Below are positions 22,301-32,639 of a stretch of DNA of 64,000 nucleotides, piece by piece. The DNA is from Mastigias papua (Eukaryota; Cnidaria; Scyphozoa; Rhizostomeae; Mastigiidae), in assembly GCA_964019165.1 (NCBI GenBank), contig OZ025273.1, positions 15,110,714 through 15,174,713 of the forward strand, in the 5' to 3' direction. The notes beneath the pieces were generated by a model. It was not told where the DNA came from. It did no database searches and worked only from the letters and a program-made list of their open reading frames with translations. The stretch's first letter is position 1. Each line of letters begins with the position of its first letter. Position numbers and translations under genes: made by a program.

Positions 22301-22678
22301 AACTGACAAAAAGAAAATTAACTCCTTTGAGCTGTGGTGCTATCGACGCTTATTAAGAATCAATTGGACTGATAAAAAGACTAATGAATACGTTTTAGGT
22401 AAAATTGGAACTAGTGAAAGACTGCTAACTGCCATTGTTAAGCGAAAAATGGCTTTCGTCGGACATATATTCAGAAAAGATGACATTTGCAAAGATTTAT
22501 TAACTGGGACCGTGTATGGGAAAAGAGGAAGAGGTAGACCAAAGACCAGGTACAGCGATAACATTCGAGAATTCGGTGGGAATCGGAGCTTTGTTGATTT
22601 ATATCGACTAGCACAGAATAGACAAGCATGGAGAGCCACGGCTGTTCAGCTAAATGAACTTCCCGTCCAATGATGATG
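19374..22678 (+). mobile_element. Full-length RTE-type LINE inserted in polymerase motif A
   Basis: The 3305-bp element has a 5' UTR of about 270 bases, one long ORF, almost no 3' UTR and a short TGATGATGAT tail, as RTE elements do. It is flanked by a 12-bp target-site duplication, atatgctaccat, at 19362-19373 and 22679-22690. The host sequence is the DNA polymerase gene, whose reading resumes directly after the second copy. Length and structure suggest a complete copy that came in later than the decay of the host gene began, since its ORF has no stop. Confidence 0.9.
19647..22673 (+). CDS. RTE LINE polyprotein: APE endonuclease and reverse transcriptase
   Basis: This intact frame of 1008 residues has an apurinic-type endonuclease in its first third (IGAWNVRK near residue 55, AETNW near 90, GDFNAKIG near 195, SDHQLL near 290) and a reverse transcriptase in the middle (NKSPGFDDI, PIPKKGD, IDYRKAFDM near 660, GVRQGCILSPHLFN near 705, LRYADDIVL near 750). 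The C-terminal region carries CYRRLLRINW, GHIFRKDD and RGRGRPKTRY. The enzyme nicks the target and primes reverse transcription from it. All catalytic motifs look intact. The start could also be one of the later Met codons in the first 20 residues. No separate ORF1 is seen, which is usual for RTE. Confidence 0.92.
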   Translation: MFFLLTTLHDMMDMNEIPYHIGRRVGYQGPRCPVGNQAGNVKYATGKQLRTRFSIGAWNVRKMKESGKLHTICDEMDRNKLEILGIAETNWTDRGSFRTHENKTVIYSGKDEGHGYSNGVAVILSKESARSLIGYNPISDRILHVRIRAKPYNISLIQCYAPTVAASDEEMEDFYNMLQEAIDNTQNRDIAIVMGDFNAKIGKLNYNSDICGTYGLGDQNERGANLLEFCSVNNLAVANTLFQHHPRHLYTWVSPDRKTRNQIDYFMINKKWKGSLQNAKTRPGSDCNSDHQLLVIDLKFRLKKLQKPPAMLRFDYTTISDDYRVEISNRFESLLQCDDDKTPNELWEEGKNIILSAAKGHIPRRRKKNYQWISNQTINEVEKRRQLKAKGLNNNVKVTEYNKQNALVQRMMRKDKEKYINEQCKRIEDKSITNSIKDLYQGVKTLTNKFKPTIDTIKDENGNILGEAEEVTERWAQYSTDLYKKNPNIVIPQNTFVVNDKEELPPLYSEVAKAINELKANKSPGFDDITAELVKCGDNNVVSYFLKLCTSIWLKKTWPDDWIKSVFVPIPKKGDTLQCCNNRTIPLISHCSKILLKIIAGRMQTKLKEEISEEQAGFRFGMGTRDQILNLKMVIEKNREYGRNIYLCFIDYRKAFDMVSHELLWKGMLDMGFSSHIVDLIKGLYTDQSATVRTTHGLTVDFRIEKGVRQGCILSPHLFNIYSEVIMRTALEGFEGTVKIGGRSITNLRYADDIVLVGGSIEELQNIVNRVHEASSQAGLYLNTSKTKVMKIIRAPVQNEQSNININGQAIENVKDFVYLGAMITENYDDSKEIKRRITIAKNAMISLVKIWKDRAISIITKKRLLTSLVFSIATYGSECWILKTTDKKKINSFELWCYRRLLRINWTDKKTNEYVLGKIGTSERLLTAIVKRKMAFVGHIFRKDDICKDLLTGTVYGKRGRGRPKTRYSDNIREFGGNRSFVDLYRLAQNRQAWRATAVQLNELPVQ

Positions 22679-24001
22679 ATATGCTACCATATGATGAGTT
22701 TTGTTATTTGACTGTTGAGGAAATAAAGAATTTTTATATGGTATTATGATGAAGATAGTGAATATGGTTATATATCATGTGTTGATATGTCAGAAATTGA
22801 TATAGCATATCATGATTATTAAATCGATTTGCCAATATTCCCATATAAACCAAAAGTATACAAAAAGAGATATGAAAATATCAAAACAAACACTCAAAGA
22901 AAATGATAAATCATTTCTATGCACTGAAAAATCAATAGTAGACTATCATCCTAAAAAGGAATATGTTGTTTATTATTTACCATTACAATGTTGTTTAAAA
23001 TTAGGAGGGTTTAAAATAGATAACATACATTATGTTATTAAATTTAAAAAAGCAAATTATATGAAAGGTTATATTGAACACAATCATAAAGTATGTTGTG
23101 AGAGCGATGATAAAAATGACAAATTGATGTATAAGTTACTGAAGAACAGATTATTCTGTCGGTCGTTGTTAACTAAGGGACGTTTAAATACTAACATTAG
23201 AATAATAAGTGATATTGACAAAGCACAAATAGCTGCTTCTAAAGATACATTCAAAGGCTATGAAATTATTGATGATGGTAATGTTTTATTTAACATAGTA
23301 AAACGGTTATATACAATTAGACAGCCCATGTTATATCGGCTCATGTATTCTAGATCTATCAAAAGTATTGATTTATAATACTTTCTATACATTAAAAAAT
23401 AAATATAAAAATAAAATAAAAATGTTATATATTGATACAGATGGGTTTGTTTGTAATTTACGGAATATTGATGATGCTTATAAAGACATGTTAGAAAATA
23501 ATGTTTGATATGTTGTGTTATAATGAAGAGTTTAAGTATCATAGAAAAGGTAAATACGAGATGGCTAGATTAAAAGACGAATCACCTAATAGTGTTATTA
23601 CACAGGGTATTTGATTGAAGGATAAATTATATGGAATTAAAAGACATGACAAAATAAAATGTAAAGAGATCAGAGATAATGTTAATTTTTCATATTTAAA
23701 AAATGCGGTATTTAATAATGAATTAATTAACACTAAATTTGATATAATAAAATCAACAACAGATTGTAAAAATATATTCATATTCAGATTCAAAAACATT
23801 AATGACATATACTAACAAATGATATTTATTAAATCAAACAAAATCATATCCGTATGGACATTATATGATTAATAAGAATTATGAAGATTTGATATAAAAC
23901 AATTATTACATATAAATCACTTCTTCTATTATATAATTACACAATATGTATTTATATATACATATAATTACATATAAAGTAATGTTTCTAACCTATATTG
24001 T

Positions 24002-25320
24002 ATGAATTTAAGTGATTATGAAAAAATGATACTAAAACAAATTTCTGCCCAAAAAAAGCTTATTAATATCAAGCAAATGAATTAAAATTATGAAAATGAT
24101 AAAACAGAAAAAGAATTTGAAAATATAGAAAAATATAAACCAATAACTGAGAGTAATAAACAGTTAATAAACATGATAGAAAAAAACAATGATGAAATGG
24201 TTGAAGATGTAATTAATACACTGCCATATCATAAACAAGAAGAGAAATTATTACCAATTGGTGATGATAGAGCTATTGAAGATAAAACAGAAAAAGAACC
24301 AGAACAAAGATCGTTAAATATCCTAAACGATTTGTTAGAAAATGAATTTAAATTTTTAGATAATTTAAAAGACAAAAAGCATATATCAATACCGGGTAAA
24401 GATAGTGCGTTTCAAACAGTAGATATGATTGGATTACATAATATTCTAAAATCATCACCAGGGGAGTTAAAAGATGAAACTGACCACGGAATCTGTTTAA
24501 GTCAATCCAATCTAACATTTTAGCTCAAATAAAGCACTCTAAAACCTATGATAAAGCAACACTGAACATGTATAATTCAGCCATTAATAAATATACGAAT
24601 AGTATTAAAAATTGTTTAGAAAGTATGAAATATGTGTCAAAAAGTGAGGGTATTAGAAACGCAATGGCTATAAAATCGAGAATTCGAGATACAACAAATT
24701 ATATATTACTAGGGGAAAGTTATAAAATGAAATGGTGCTATAACTGGCTATTGATGATGATATTATATATGAAAATAACGCTGATAAGGACACTATCGAC
24801 CTTTTAACAAAGCAATTTAATCCCAAAATAGGTTTTCAAAAAGATCTATAGAATATTTTAATAACTTAAATAAATTGTCAGGCATATTTAAGCGTATCGG
24901 CAAAAGAAAACCAATTTAAAACTAATTTTTGGTAATGCGACAATTTTAAGCTACAAAGATAAAGAAAAAACGATCTAATTTATTGCGTGGTAGTATAATG
25001 GTGGGCAATGATAATAAAAAGTTTCATGGGGAATTAAAATAATTAACAAATCAAGGTACAAACACATATAAATGAAACATCATACGACCTATACACAGAT
25101 CTTAAGAGCTTAACGCTAATATTACAAAAATCAAATGCTACACAAAACGTTCATAATCATGTTTATAACATTATCGATTATTTTAGAGGCAATAAATATA
25201 TATATCGCGAACGGTATCATAAATATATAAAAACATTTAGTATAAAATATAATATCTATTATATGGATATTCCAATATTCATTGATACAACTAAAAAATC
25301 ATATGACACAATATGAGGCG
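24002..25320 (+). pseudogene. Unknown hydrophilic protein upstream of the penton gene
   Basis: ATG 24002 starts MNLSDYEKMILKQISAQKK. The chain is charged and helical (EKEFENIEKYKPI; EEKLLPIGDDRAIEDK), crosses a stop at about 24085, a frame change near 24500, and continues ILAQIKHSKTYDKATLNMYN and KNCLESMKYVSKSEG. Later pieces read LLRGSIMVGNDNKKFHGEL (near 24982) and YIYRERYHKYIKTF (near 25200). The MVGNDNKKFHGEL region resembles a stretch I associate with a conserved Polinton protein of unknown role located beside the capsid genes. Position suggests a virion or assembly protein. Multiple stops make it non-functional. Confidence 0.4.
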
Positions 25321-25343
25321 AAAACCACGATTTTTCAGTAAAT

Positions 25344-25977
25344 ATGAGTGGTGATGGGTTAATATTACTGACAAATGGTAATTATTATTTGGCATTACAA
25401 TCATTATCAATGTCATATACAAGGAATAACATAGATGCGGCAAAGTTTAATAGCAACACAATGAGATACTGGATCAACATGGAACTGATACTTCTTCTGA
25501 TACTGGATCAACATGGAAAACAATCACGTTTCCAAACGGAGATTACACGCACAGTAATATTCTAATTATATTTCTAATTATCTAGAATCACAAAATGAGG
25601 ATGAAGATGGCATTCAAATTTATTATGTATCAAGCTTAAAAAAATGTTTTATAGAATTAAAGTCATGTCAAGTGGATTTTGGAAGTAATTTAGAATTTGG
25701 GAAGTTGATTGGATATGATTCATTGGTGACAATTACTTCATACGGTATATTGACGCCTAACATTACAAACTCTGTAGATAATATTGAAATACGATGTAGC
25801 TTGTTAAGTGATTCAACCTTTAATGGTAAACAAACTGATTCTGTGCTTTATATGTTTACCACAAATAATATGAGAATTGGATACTCGTTTAACATTTTTG
25901 AATGAAATTGAATATGTCATAAAATAAACACTAGTTACATAAAAATCTTCAATATCCAATTTAAAGATGCAATTTAA
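25344..25977 (+). pseudogene. Penton/minor capsid protein candidate (single jelly-roll)
   Basis: The first part (25344-25565) reads LILLTNGNYYLALQSLSMSY; a frame change near 25480 leads to STWKTITFPNGDY, and the C-terminal part (25600-25977) reads SCQVDFGSNLEFGKLIGYDS, NITNSVDNIEIRCSLLSDS and INTSYIKIFNIQFKD. This set of motifs is that of the Polinton minor capsid protein, predicted to be the penton with a single jelly-roll fold. The stop TAA at 25975-25977 overlaps the next start by 11 bases. At least two frame changes and a TGA at about 25903 break it. Confidence 0.6.
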
Positions 25978-26170
25978 TAATTATGCAGTCGAGGGTGTTA
26001 GTGATGTCTTAAAATCAATTTTTAATTCATCTAATAAAAAATTGGCCAGTGAATCAACAAAGAAAGTAGTAAAAACAGCAGCAAAATCCGCTGCTGAGAC
26101 AATAGATAAATTGGCTTGGGAATAGGCTGGGAAACAGTTAAAAATAACATTTTCGAGAAATAATAAATAA
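25967..26170 (+). pseudogene. Small basic Ala/Lys-rich protein, one internal stop
   Basis: ATG 25967 gives MQFNNYAVEGVSDVLKSIF and then KKVVKTAAKSAAETIDKLAW; a TAG at 26123-26125 follows, and the frame continues to TAA about 26168. The Lys/Ala-rich helix would suit a core or membrane-active virion peptide, as small proteins at this place in Polintons and adenovirus relatives do. This role is a guess. It overlaps the penton gene end. Confidence 0.4.
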
Positions 26171-26269
26171 AGGACCCATAGTGGAAGAAGGATTTGTAAA
26201 ATATATAAAAAATGATGATATAAAAATAATGATACAAAACTAATGATCTCAAAAACAAATTTGAATTAT

Positions 26270-26278
26270 TATAATATA
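26270..26278 (+). promoter_or_regulatory. TATAATATA motif before the major capsid gene
   Basis: The exact nonamer ends ten bases before ATG 26289. Confidence 0.4.
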
Positions 26279-26288
26279 TATTACATAG

Positions 26289-27307
26289 ATGAGCTTAATT
26301 AATTTTAGAAAAAACTGCAAAAAACGAGATCATGTTCTTTTAGCACCGCCGTTGCCTATAAGAAATGGCCAAAAGGAGTTTGATTTTGGTATTAACGCAG
26401 ATGATTATATACTGAACCACTGGTATTGCGCATATTTTTACGTTATTTTAAATGTTACTAAGGCTGACGGAACGGCATATGGGGCTGGTGATGTTATCGC
26501 TCTAACAAGTGATGCATCCGCCATGCCACAAAAATTAACGATAAAACCTAACGGAAGAGATTTTTTCAACGTAAATGGATTAAATTATTATATGACGAAT
26601 ACAAATCTTCTCGAATATACAAATGAATATGCAAAAAATGCCGGGCAAATGTCTTTTTTTTATTGTAATAAAATAAGGAGTACTGATATTACAAAATACA
26701 CCGTAGATGCCACAAGTAAAGCAGTTGAATCAGATAATGCTACATATAACGAGAATTATCATAAACGTATGATTATGACCAAGGCTGGCAAAATTCACTG
26801 CACTATTGAAGTGAAAAATTGTGAATTCTCTGCTAGTCTCTACGATCAAGTTTTACCTCCTTCTAATTTAGATATTAAATTAACCATTGACTCTGATACT
26901 ATTCTTCTCCATAAAAGACAGGCTTGGCAAAATTGAAATTAAAAATATATGATTATGCTACGATAAACTAATATTAAATCCCACAGATTCAGATGTATTT
27001 TCAACAAATTTTAAAAGCCCTTGTGACTGTGAATTACTTAAAAGAAATGGTTTTTGAAAATCCAGGATCTCATTATAAACAACGTGTTGAAACCACGACA
27101 TTTATTTATATTTGTTTCAAAAACACAGAGAATCGTTCTAGTAAAAAATATGATTCTGTTGAAATTAACACCTCGGATATGAAAATAGTTAATGCAAACA
27201 AGAGATTAAACGACAATACATATTTGCTGACAGGGGAAACCGACTGTGTTAATAAGCCATTAGTGCTGTATAATTTAAAAATTAAACGAGACTTACATGT
27301 AAGTTGA
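26289..27307 (+). pseudogene. Polinton major capsid protein (double jelly-roll), 3' truncated
   Basis: ATG 26289 opens 215 residues: LPIRNGQKEFDFGINADDYI, YFYVILNVTKADGTAY, NYHKRMIMTKAGKIH, SLYDQVLPPSNLDIKLTIDS. This is the layout of the first jelly-roll of Polinton/adintovirus capsid proteins. After a frame change near 26930, KIEIKN and LILNPTDSDVF continue into a second region (26960-27307) that should belong to the second jelly-roll. Homology ends at about 27300 where a MITE begins, so the C-terminal part is missing. Only one frame break in the first kilobase shows it is less decayed than the polymerase. The protein forms the hexon-like shell of the virion. Confidence 0.7.
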
Positions 27308-27602
27308 TGTTTCATTGTAATTCTTCTCTACCATCAGCAGGAACGGAGGAATCACATTAGAAGCGAGCGCACGCGCTACTGGTCATTCTGTAAAGTGTGA
27401 GTGATCACAGGAAGATAGTAAAATAGCTAAATAATTATTAAATGACTGAAATGAAAATGAATGAAAATGAAACATTGCTCGTCATCAGCAGGACAGAGGA
27501 ATACTGGGTGGGAATGGTAATGAAATTGTTTATGGGAGGGCATGTGATTCCTCCGTTCCTGCTGATGGTAGAGAGGAATTACAATCAAACATCAACTTAC
27601 AG
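27297..27602. mobile_element. MITE with 57-60 bp terminal inverted repeats
   Basis: The left arm (from 27297, TGTAAGTTGATGTTTCATTG) and the right arm (to 27602) are inverted copies of each other over about 57 bases with three or four mismatches, enclosing about 190 bases without coding capacity. It marks the break of the capsid gene and is followed at once by a Penelope fragment. No clear target duplication is seen. Confidence 0.65.
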
Positions 27603-27604
27603 GT

Positions 27605-28278
27605 AATACACCCGTTGGAATTCCTTCAGCCCAAAAGCTAGGAAGATCAACCTAATCAAAACTTTAGTTCATAGGGCACTTATGATTTGCTCTAAAACTA
27701 AGTTAGATTCTGAGCTGGACACAATAAAACAACTTTTAAATGACAATGGATATCCAGAAGATGTCCTTGTTTCTTGTATTAAGGAAAAACTAGCCAACAT
27801 TTCATCAGAAAAACGGTTTGGTCCTGAAAAGTGCCCGGTTTACCTGAAATTGCCCTGGATTGGAAATGTTTCATCAAAATTTGAAAACCAAATCAATAAA
27901 GCCATTACATCTTGTTTCTATGCTGCGAAGCCCCGTGCGGTTTAAAATACGAGGGTCATGCTACCATCTGCTAAACAAGATAGCGTTCCTACCACCCAAA
28001 AAAGTTGTGTAGTTTACGAATTTTCGTGCCGATGTGAAGCTCGGTACGTAGGGCGCACTACGCAGAGGTTAGCAGATAGAATAAAACAACATGTACCCAC
28101 GAGCATCAGGACGAAAAACACTACAACAAGAGAACAGCCGCCTCGTACGTGTAAAAACTCTAATTCTAAAATGAAAAGTGATTCGGCCATAGGACAACAT
28201 CTTCTAACAAATCCAGAATGCGGCAGAATGAATGAGATATCCCAAATACAGAATGAGAATGAGATCGTGGACATCTGA
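27605..28278 (+). pseudogene. Penelope-like retroelement fragment with GIY-YIG endonuclease
   Basis: Two frames in series (27682-27945 and 27958-28278) give ALMICSKTKLDSELDTIKQ, NGYPEDVLVSCI, then YNTRVMLPSAKQD-like text (28 bases spanning a stop at 27943) and the endonuclease CVVYEFSCRCEARYVGRTTQ with RLADRIKQHVP. The latter is the GIY-YIG domain found after the RT of Penelope-like elements; it nicks the target DNA. The RT itself is missing: homology starts just after the MITE. A second copy of the same family is at 38170-38700. A stop and frame change separate the linker from the endonuclease. Confidence 0.8.
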
Positions 28279-28299
28279 CCGCCAGAATGAGGTATCCCA

Positions 28300-30185
28300 A
28301 ATACAGAAGCCTGGTGGACACCTGACTTTGTTTTCAGCGAATCACTCTATGTTCAGCCAGCGTTTATCCTCTGTTTTCTATCTGAGAGATAGTTTTCTAT
28401 TAATCTGAGGCCTTGTAGACCAACACCATGTGCTTTTAACTTAGCAATAAGAAGATTGTGTGGCATGCAATCGACTAAGTTTGATAAGTCCATCAAAATC
28501 ATACCTGCAATACCTTTTCTTATCTAATGTTTTATGAATCGTTTCAATGTTAAGGTATGCTGTGCATTGTGTCCTTTTCTAAATAAGCATAACAAACTTT
28601 ATATTTTAGTCATCACAAAAGCATTTATCTGTTTAGCCATCAACTGCTCGATGACTTTGGACATTGCTGTCGCTACGCTTATTGGTCTATAACCTACTTT
28701 ACATGTGGATTCGGAACTTTTTATATACCGATGGTACGTCTACGGCTTTGAGAAGTCGGGGAATTCATTAATAACTGGTACCTTCTTTAAATACTTAGTT
28801 TTTTCTATGTGATATATATCTGGTATTAATTTTAGGGTATCAACTGAAATACATCAACTATTTGTCTTCGAATTGTGTAGATTATCAATTTCGTTCCAGA
28901 CATCATTCGGGATAACAGGATAAAACTCAAACGCCTCGTCATCTACTGCATGATCTCTAATTAACGCTAAACCTCGATGGTTGTCACTTCTTTTATGGCA
29001 TTTAAAACGGGGTCCTTCAAAGGTACATAAGATAGAGGGATAACAAGTAATTCTATGGGTAGTATAGTAATGTTATTGACAAAGTACTCATTAAAGCATT
29101 CTAATATTTGTTTCTCACAAATGATTCTAGAATTACTTTCAACGAGAATGATCTTCTCTTGGGTGATATATGACTTGTTAGAAAATAGTTCCTTAAAATT
29201 TTTCCAGAAGTGTTTATCACTAACGATGGTTCCAGGGTCTATACTTTGAAAACATCCCTTTTTGCCACTTTGTTAAGCTTAACAATCGTATTCCTTTGAG
29301 TTTTATACTTACGAATGTCTTACTCATTGCGAGTTCTATTGGCGAGCGGTTTCAATGGAGTTCTTTGCATGACTTCTATTTTCTTCTCTTTCGATATATC
29401 TGGTTTATTATTACCTCTAAAAGTTGCTATTTTGTATAGTGCGTATTTAGCTAATATTTCTTCAACTAACCCCTCAAATTCAGTATAATTCTCAGCAATC
29501 TTAAAGTACCTGAGAGGTCTGGTTAGGAAATCTGTCTCAGAAAACTGTTTGTAGTCTCTCTATTTTATAATCTTTGGTGGAAGCTTGGTATAAGTTACTT
29601 TTAGTATAATTTATATCATATGATGGAAGTCACTGGACTGGATCCTGTTTCGAATATGCGACTCTCAAAAGAGCTGTATTTGCTCTTTGTTAACATTAGA
29701 TCGATATATTTCCCTTGCGAGCTTTTCAAACATGTGGGTTATGTAATCATACTAATCAAAGCATATTATCGAAATAATGACTGCGTTGCAGTTTCAGATA
29801 CTTCTATATTAAGATCACCAAATATCAACATGCTTCCTATCGACATTGTGTGAAAGTCTACTATGCGTTCAAGTTGGGCTATAAGACACTTGTAGTCCTG
29901 ATAAGGATGTCTTTAATAGTCATTTTGTTTTCTTCAAATTAAGTTCAACTGATGTCTAATGTCTATCCCTGTTAATAATCTGCTAGGTATTTGGACATTG
30001 ATATATACTAATAATCCTCAGGAATTACTCGATTCATCTTGCTCATGAAGTTATTTAAATACAGGTATATGAATCTGGCGATTCTCAAATATGCCATCTA
30101 ATTTAGTCTCGGCAAGAATGAAGACATACGTGTTTCTTGATAATGCTTGAAAAATTATCAAATTTATTTCGCATTGAACAAACTC
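28300..30185 (-). mobile_element. CR1/L2-type LINE remnant, minus strand
   Basis: The minus strand carries, through many stops, parts of a non-LTR retrotransposon in order: an endonuclease C-terminal region (ILIFGDLNIEVSETA-like near 29840, KYIDLMLTKSKYSSFE near 29690), a linker (EFEGLVEEILAKYALYKIA near 29480), and an RT start (SKVIEQLMAKQINAF near 28650). The 3' portion stops near 28300. It is old: nearly every 40 residues a stop or frameshift occurs. Confidence 0.6.
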
Positions 30186-30189
30186 ATCT

Positions 30190-31571
30190 CAGGGTCATTT
30201 CACTTAACGACTGATTCACTTTTGTCTGGCTTCTGCAGTGTCTTATTCCGCTTTGTTGACTGATTTGCGTCCTTTTTAGTGCGAGACTTTAACCGATTAT
30301 ATTCTAAAGCTGGCTCATTTCTAGGTAGTAAGAGATTATAGTGAAAGTGTCTTATCTTTCCTAATAGGCTGTTTTCCGAAACAACAGAATAAACTGGCAT
30401 GTTTTCTCCGACTTGTATGACAACGCGATGGATTTGATCTTACTTTTCCTGGCCATCCCTTTTCACTTAAATTGCACATCAAGACTCTGTCACCTCCGTT
30501 AAAGAACCGTTAAACGAGCAGTTTTGTCATAACTTGATTTATTCTGTTGCTGAGATTTTTCCGACTGTTTTTGCAACGAGGTCATACGCTTGATGCATTG
30601 CCTGACGCCATTTCTTGATATAGTTAGGGTTTGACTCTGCTTGCTGGTTTGAAAGTGCTGGTCTGGAGGCAAATATCACGTAAATGGGTAGTCTTGTTAA
30701 CTGACCGAACAGTAAGTAAAAGGGTGAGAAACCATTATTGAATGTAGGAAACAAGTATATGCATGAAGAACCTTATTTAAAGAATCTTTCCAATGCGACT
30801 TTTTTCTTCAGGCAATGTATATAACATTGATAGCAAGGTTTGATTGAAGCGCTCAACCTGTCCATTGAATTGAGGATGGTAAGGCGTTGTGGAGAAATGA
30901 CGAATCCCGCAGATGGTTTCAAGACTTTTCAGCAGTTGGTTTTCGAATTCCGCTCCTTGATTGTTGCGGAATCGCATTGGGTACCCCAAAAGTTGAATGA
31001 AGTCATTGTATAGCTTGTCTGCAACAGTTTGAGCTGCTTTGTTCTTTGCAGCATATGCCTGGGCGTAGCGCTTAAAATGCTCCCTGACTACTAGTATATA
31101 TTCAAAACCTCCAATACTTCTTTCGAGATGAAAAAAGTCGATTTATACGAGCTCGAATGGTTGTGTAGTAATAATAGGTTGTAAAGGTGCATTTTGAGTA
31201 GTTGTCGGTTTGCGTTGTATGTGGCATGGGCATCTCCTTGAAGTATATTTTTCAATATAAGCACGCTTATTTAGCCAATAAAACCTTTGTGTAGAAAGTT
31301 GAAATACCCTTCCGCTTCCAAGGTGACCCGCTTTATTTTGTAACTCCCTACAGACAAGAGACCTGAACTTTTCCGGTAGTATAAATTGATCGTATTTAAT
31401 AGTTTTTCGGCATACTGTGCCGTCTTTGCCGAAATATAACTTATCCCATTCGCATAACAAAATCTTCATTACACATCTTTCCTGATTATACCTTGTTCTA
31501 CTTGGCTTTTCTCCGGTTTCTTTACAATAAAATACTTTCCATATGCAATGATCTTGGGGTTGAGTTTGCAA
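30190..31571 (-). pseudogene. Gypsy A: integrase region, minus strand
   Basis: In minus-strand order: an H2C2-type zinc region (GHLGSGRVFQLSTQRFYWLN ... RRCPCH; 31571-31143), the integrase core with RFRNNQGAEFEN and VERFNQTLL (30989-30777), the stretch NGFSPFYLLFG (30754-30539), and the C-terminal region RHFHYNLLLP (30400-30200). The second catalytic Asp, normally in DQG, is Asn here (NNQG), so the enzyme is dead even apart from frame breaks. Upstream (higher coordinates) are RNase H and RT of the same element. Confidence 0.8.
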
Positions 31572-31692
31572 TAAATCATTTAAATCTAAACAAACTTCAG
31601 AAACTGGGTGTGTCTATTCACTGCCCTGCGTTACAAAATTCTGCTCAATAATCGATAATGCTGAAACCCATACGGTTTCATTACTGCATTGA

Positions 31693-32639
31693 CTAGTGGC
31701 GACTGAAGCTGCTACTTGGATTACATTTTGGGGGAACTGATTTAATGCAAGTGTTCAGATAATCCTTTACATTTAAAGTAGAGCGAGACAAGAAAATTGT
31801 GTCACTTATTTGTTTACCAGTTCTATACTTAATATAGAAGTTAAGGTTGGCTAATTCAGCGACCCAACGGTGTCCTGTCGCATCTAATTTTGATGATTTT
31901 ATAACGTAAGTTAATGGGTTATTGACTGTATACACACAGAATGATGGCGCTTAGTACAATACGTCCCTAGAAAAGTTGCATATAGCCCACATTAACGCTA
32001 GAAATTCTAATTTTCCAGACTGTAAGTGGTAGCGTTTTTCAGCTGGTATAAGTGCCCATAATGCTCAGGAAACTACTCGTTATGTACCGTATTGAAACAG
32101 ATAGAGTACAGCACCAAGTCCAAGCTGACTGGCATCGATATGTAACACGTAGAGCTGATCATGTTTAGGATAGGCTAAAACAAGTGGACAAATCAAATAA
32201 TCGATAAGTTTCCCTAGCATATTTTTGTGTATTTCTGAACACGATATTTCTTGTTTTGGTGAAATCTGCCCACTGCAATTGCGACTTCCATTCATCCGAT
32301 TGTTATTATATATCTCCTTGGGTTAACTCACTGGTATTTGAAGTGTCTTTTTATATCCATCACAAAAAACGATGTGTCCTAAGTATTTTACTTCATTCCG
32401 GAATAATTAAAAATGTTTCGGTTTCAGCTTAATTCCATTGTCAAGTAAACTTTTGAAAACAATTCTCAAGTGTTCAATGTGTAACTGGACATCGAGACTG
32501 TATACAAGAACATCGCCCAAATAGGGCATGCAAATTTTATCTCGTAGACCCTCTAAAAATTTTTCCGTATAATCTTTTGAAAATCTTCCAGGGGCGTTTC
32601 ATAGGCCGAGTTGGATTCTCACCCATTCATACAGTCCCA
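31693..32639 (-). pseudogene. Gypsy A: RT C-terminal half and RNase H, minus strand
   Basis: From 32639 down: GLYEWVRIQLGL, a stop in place of the usual Cys/Thr, [14 protein letters not shown], then [11 protein letters not shown] (the RT active site, YLGD instead of YxDD), VKYLGHIV, and RNase H with LHIDASQLGLGAVLY (32160-32100) and the connecting DATGHRWVAELANLNF (31880-31830) through KQISDTIFLSRS. The active-site change and stops show it is inactive. The N-terminal half of the RT lies at 35131-35597, beyond the inserted LINE. Confidence 0.8.

Larger units (their letters stand above)
17441..23890 (+). pseudogene. Protein-primed family B DNA polymerase (pPolB), broken and split by a LINE
   Basis: Segments in three frames follow the order of Polinton polymerases: the N-terminal block GSSYIKLPDRILSSKAFVN (17470-17530), a Cys pair CNICLKRF (17937), exonuclease motif I YCDFESIL (18131), a zinc-like CEYCKVEF (18417), exonuclease motif II HYIKGYDGNF (18558), LTWEVFKAY (19083), motif A YDINGM (19274), then after the LINE PYDEFCYLT (22687), EYVVYYLPLQCCLKLG (22963), the motif B region LLKNRLFCRSLL (23136; the usual N-S-x-x-G residues are changed), and motif C YIDTDGF (23436). 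The end is near 23890. It replicates the element from protein-primed termini. Many stops, frameshifts, a damaged motif B and the 3.3-kb insertion make it inactive. The true start is unclear; similarity may begin upstream, about 17380. Confidence 0.85.
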
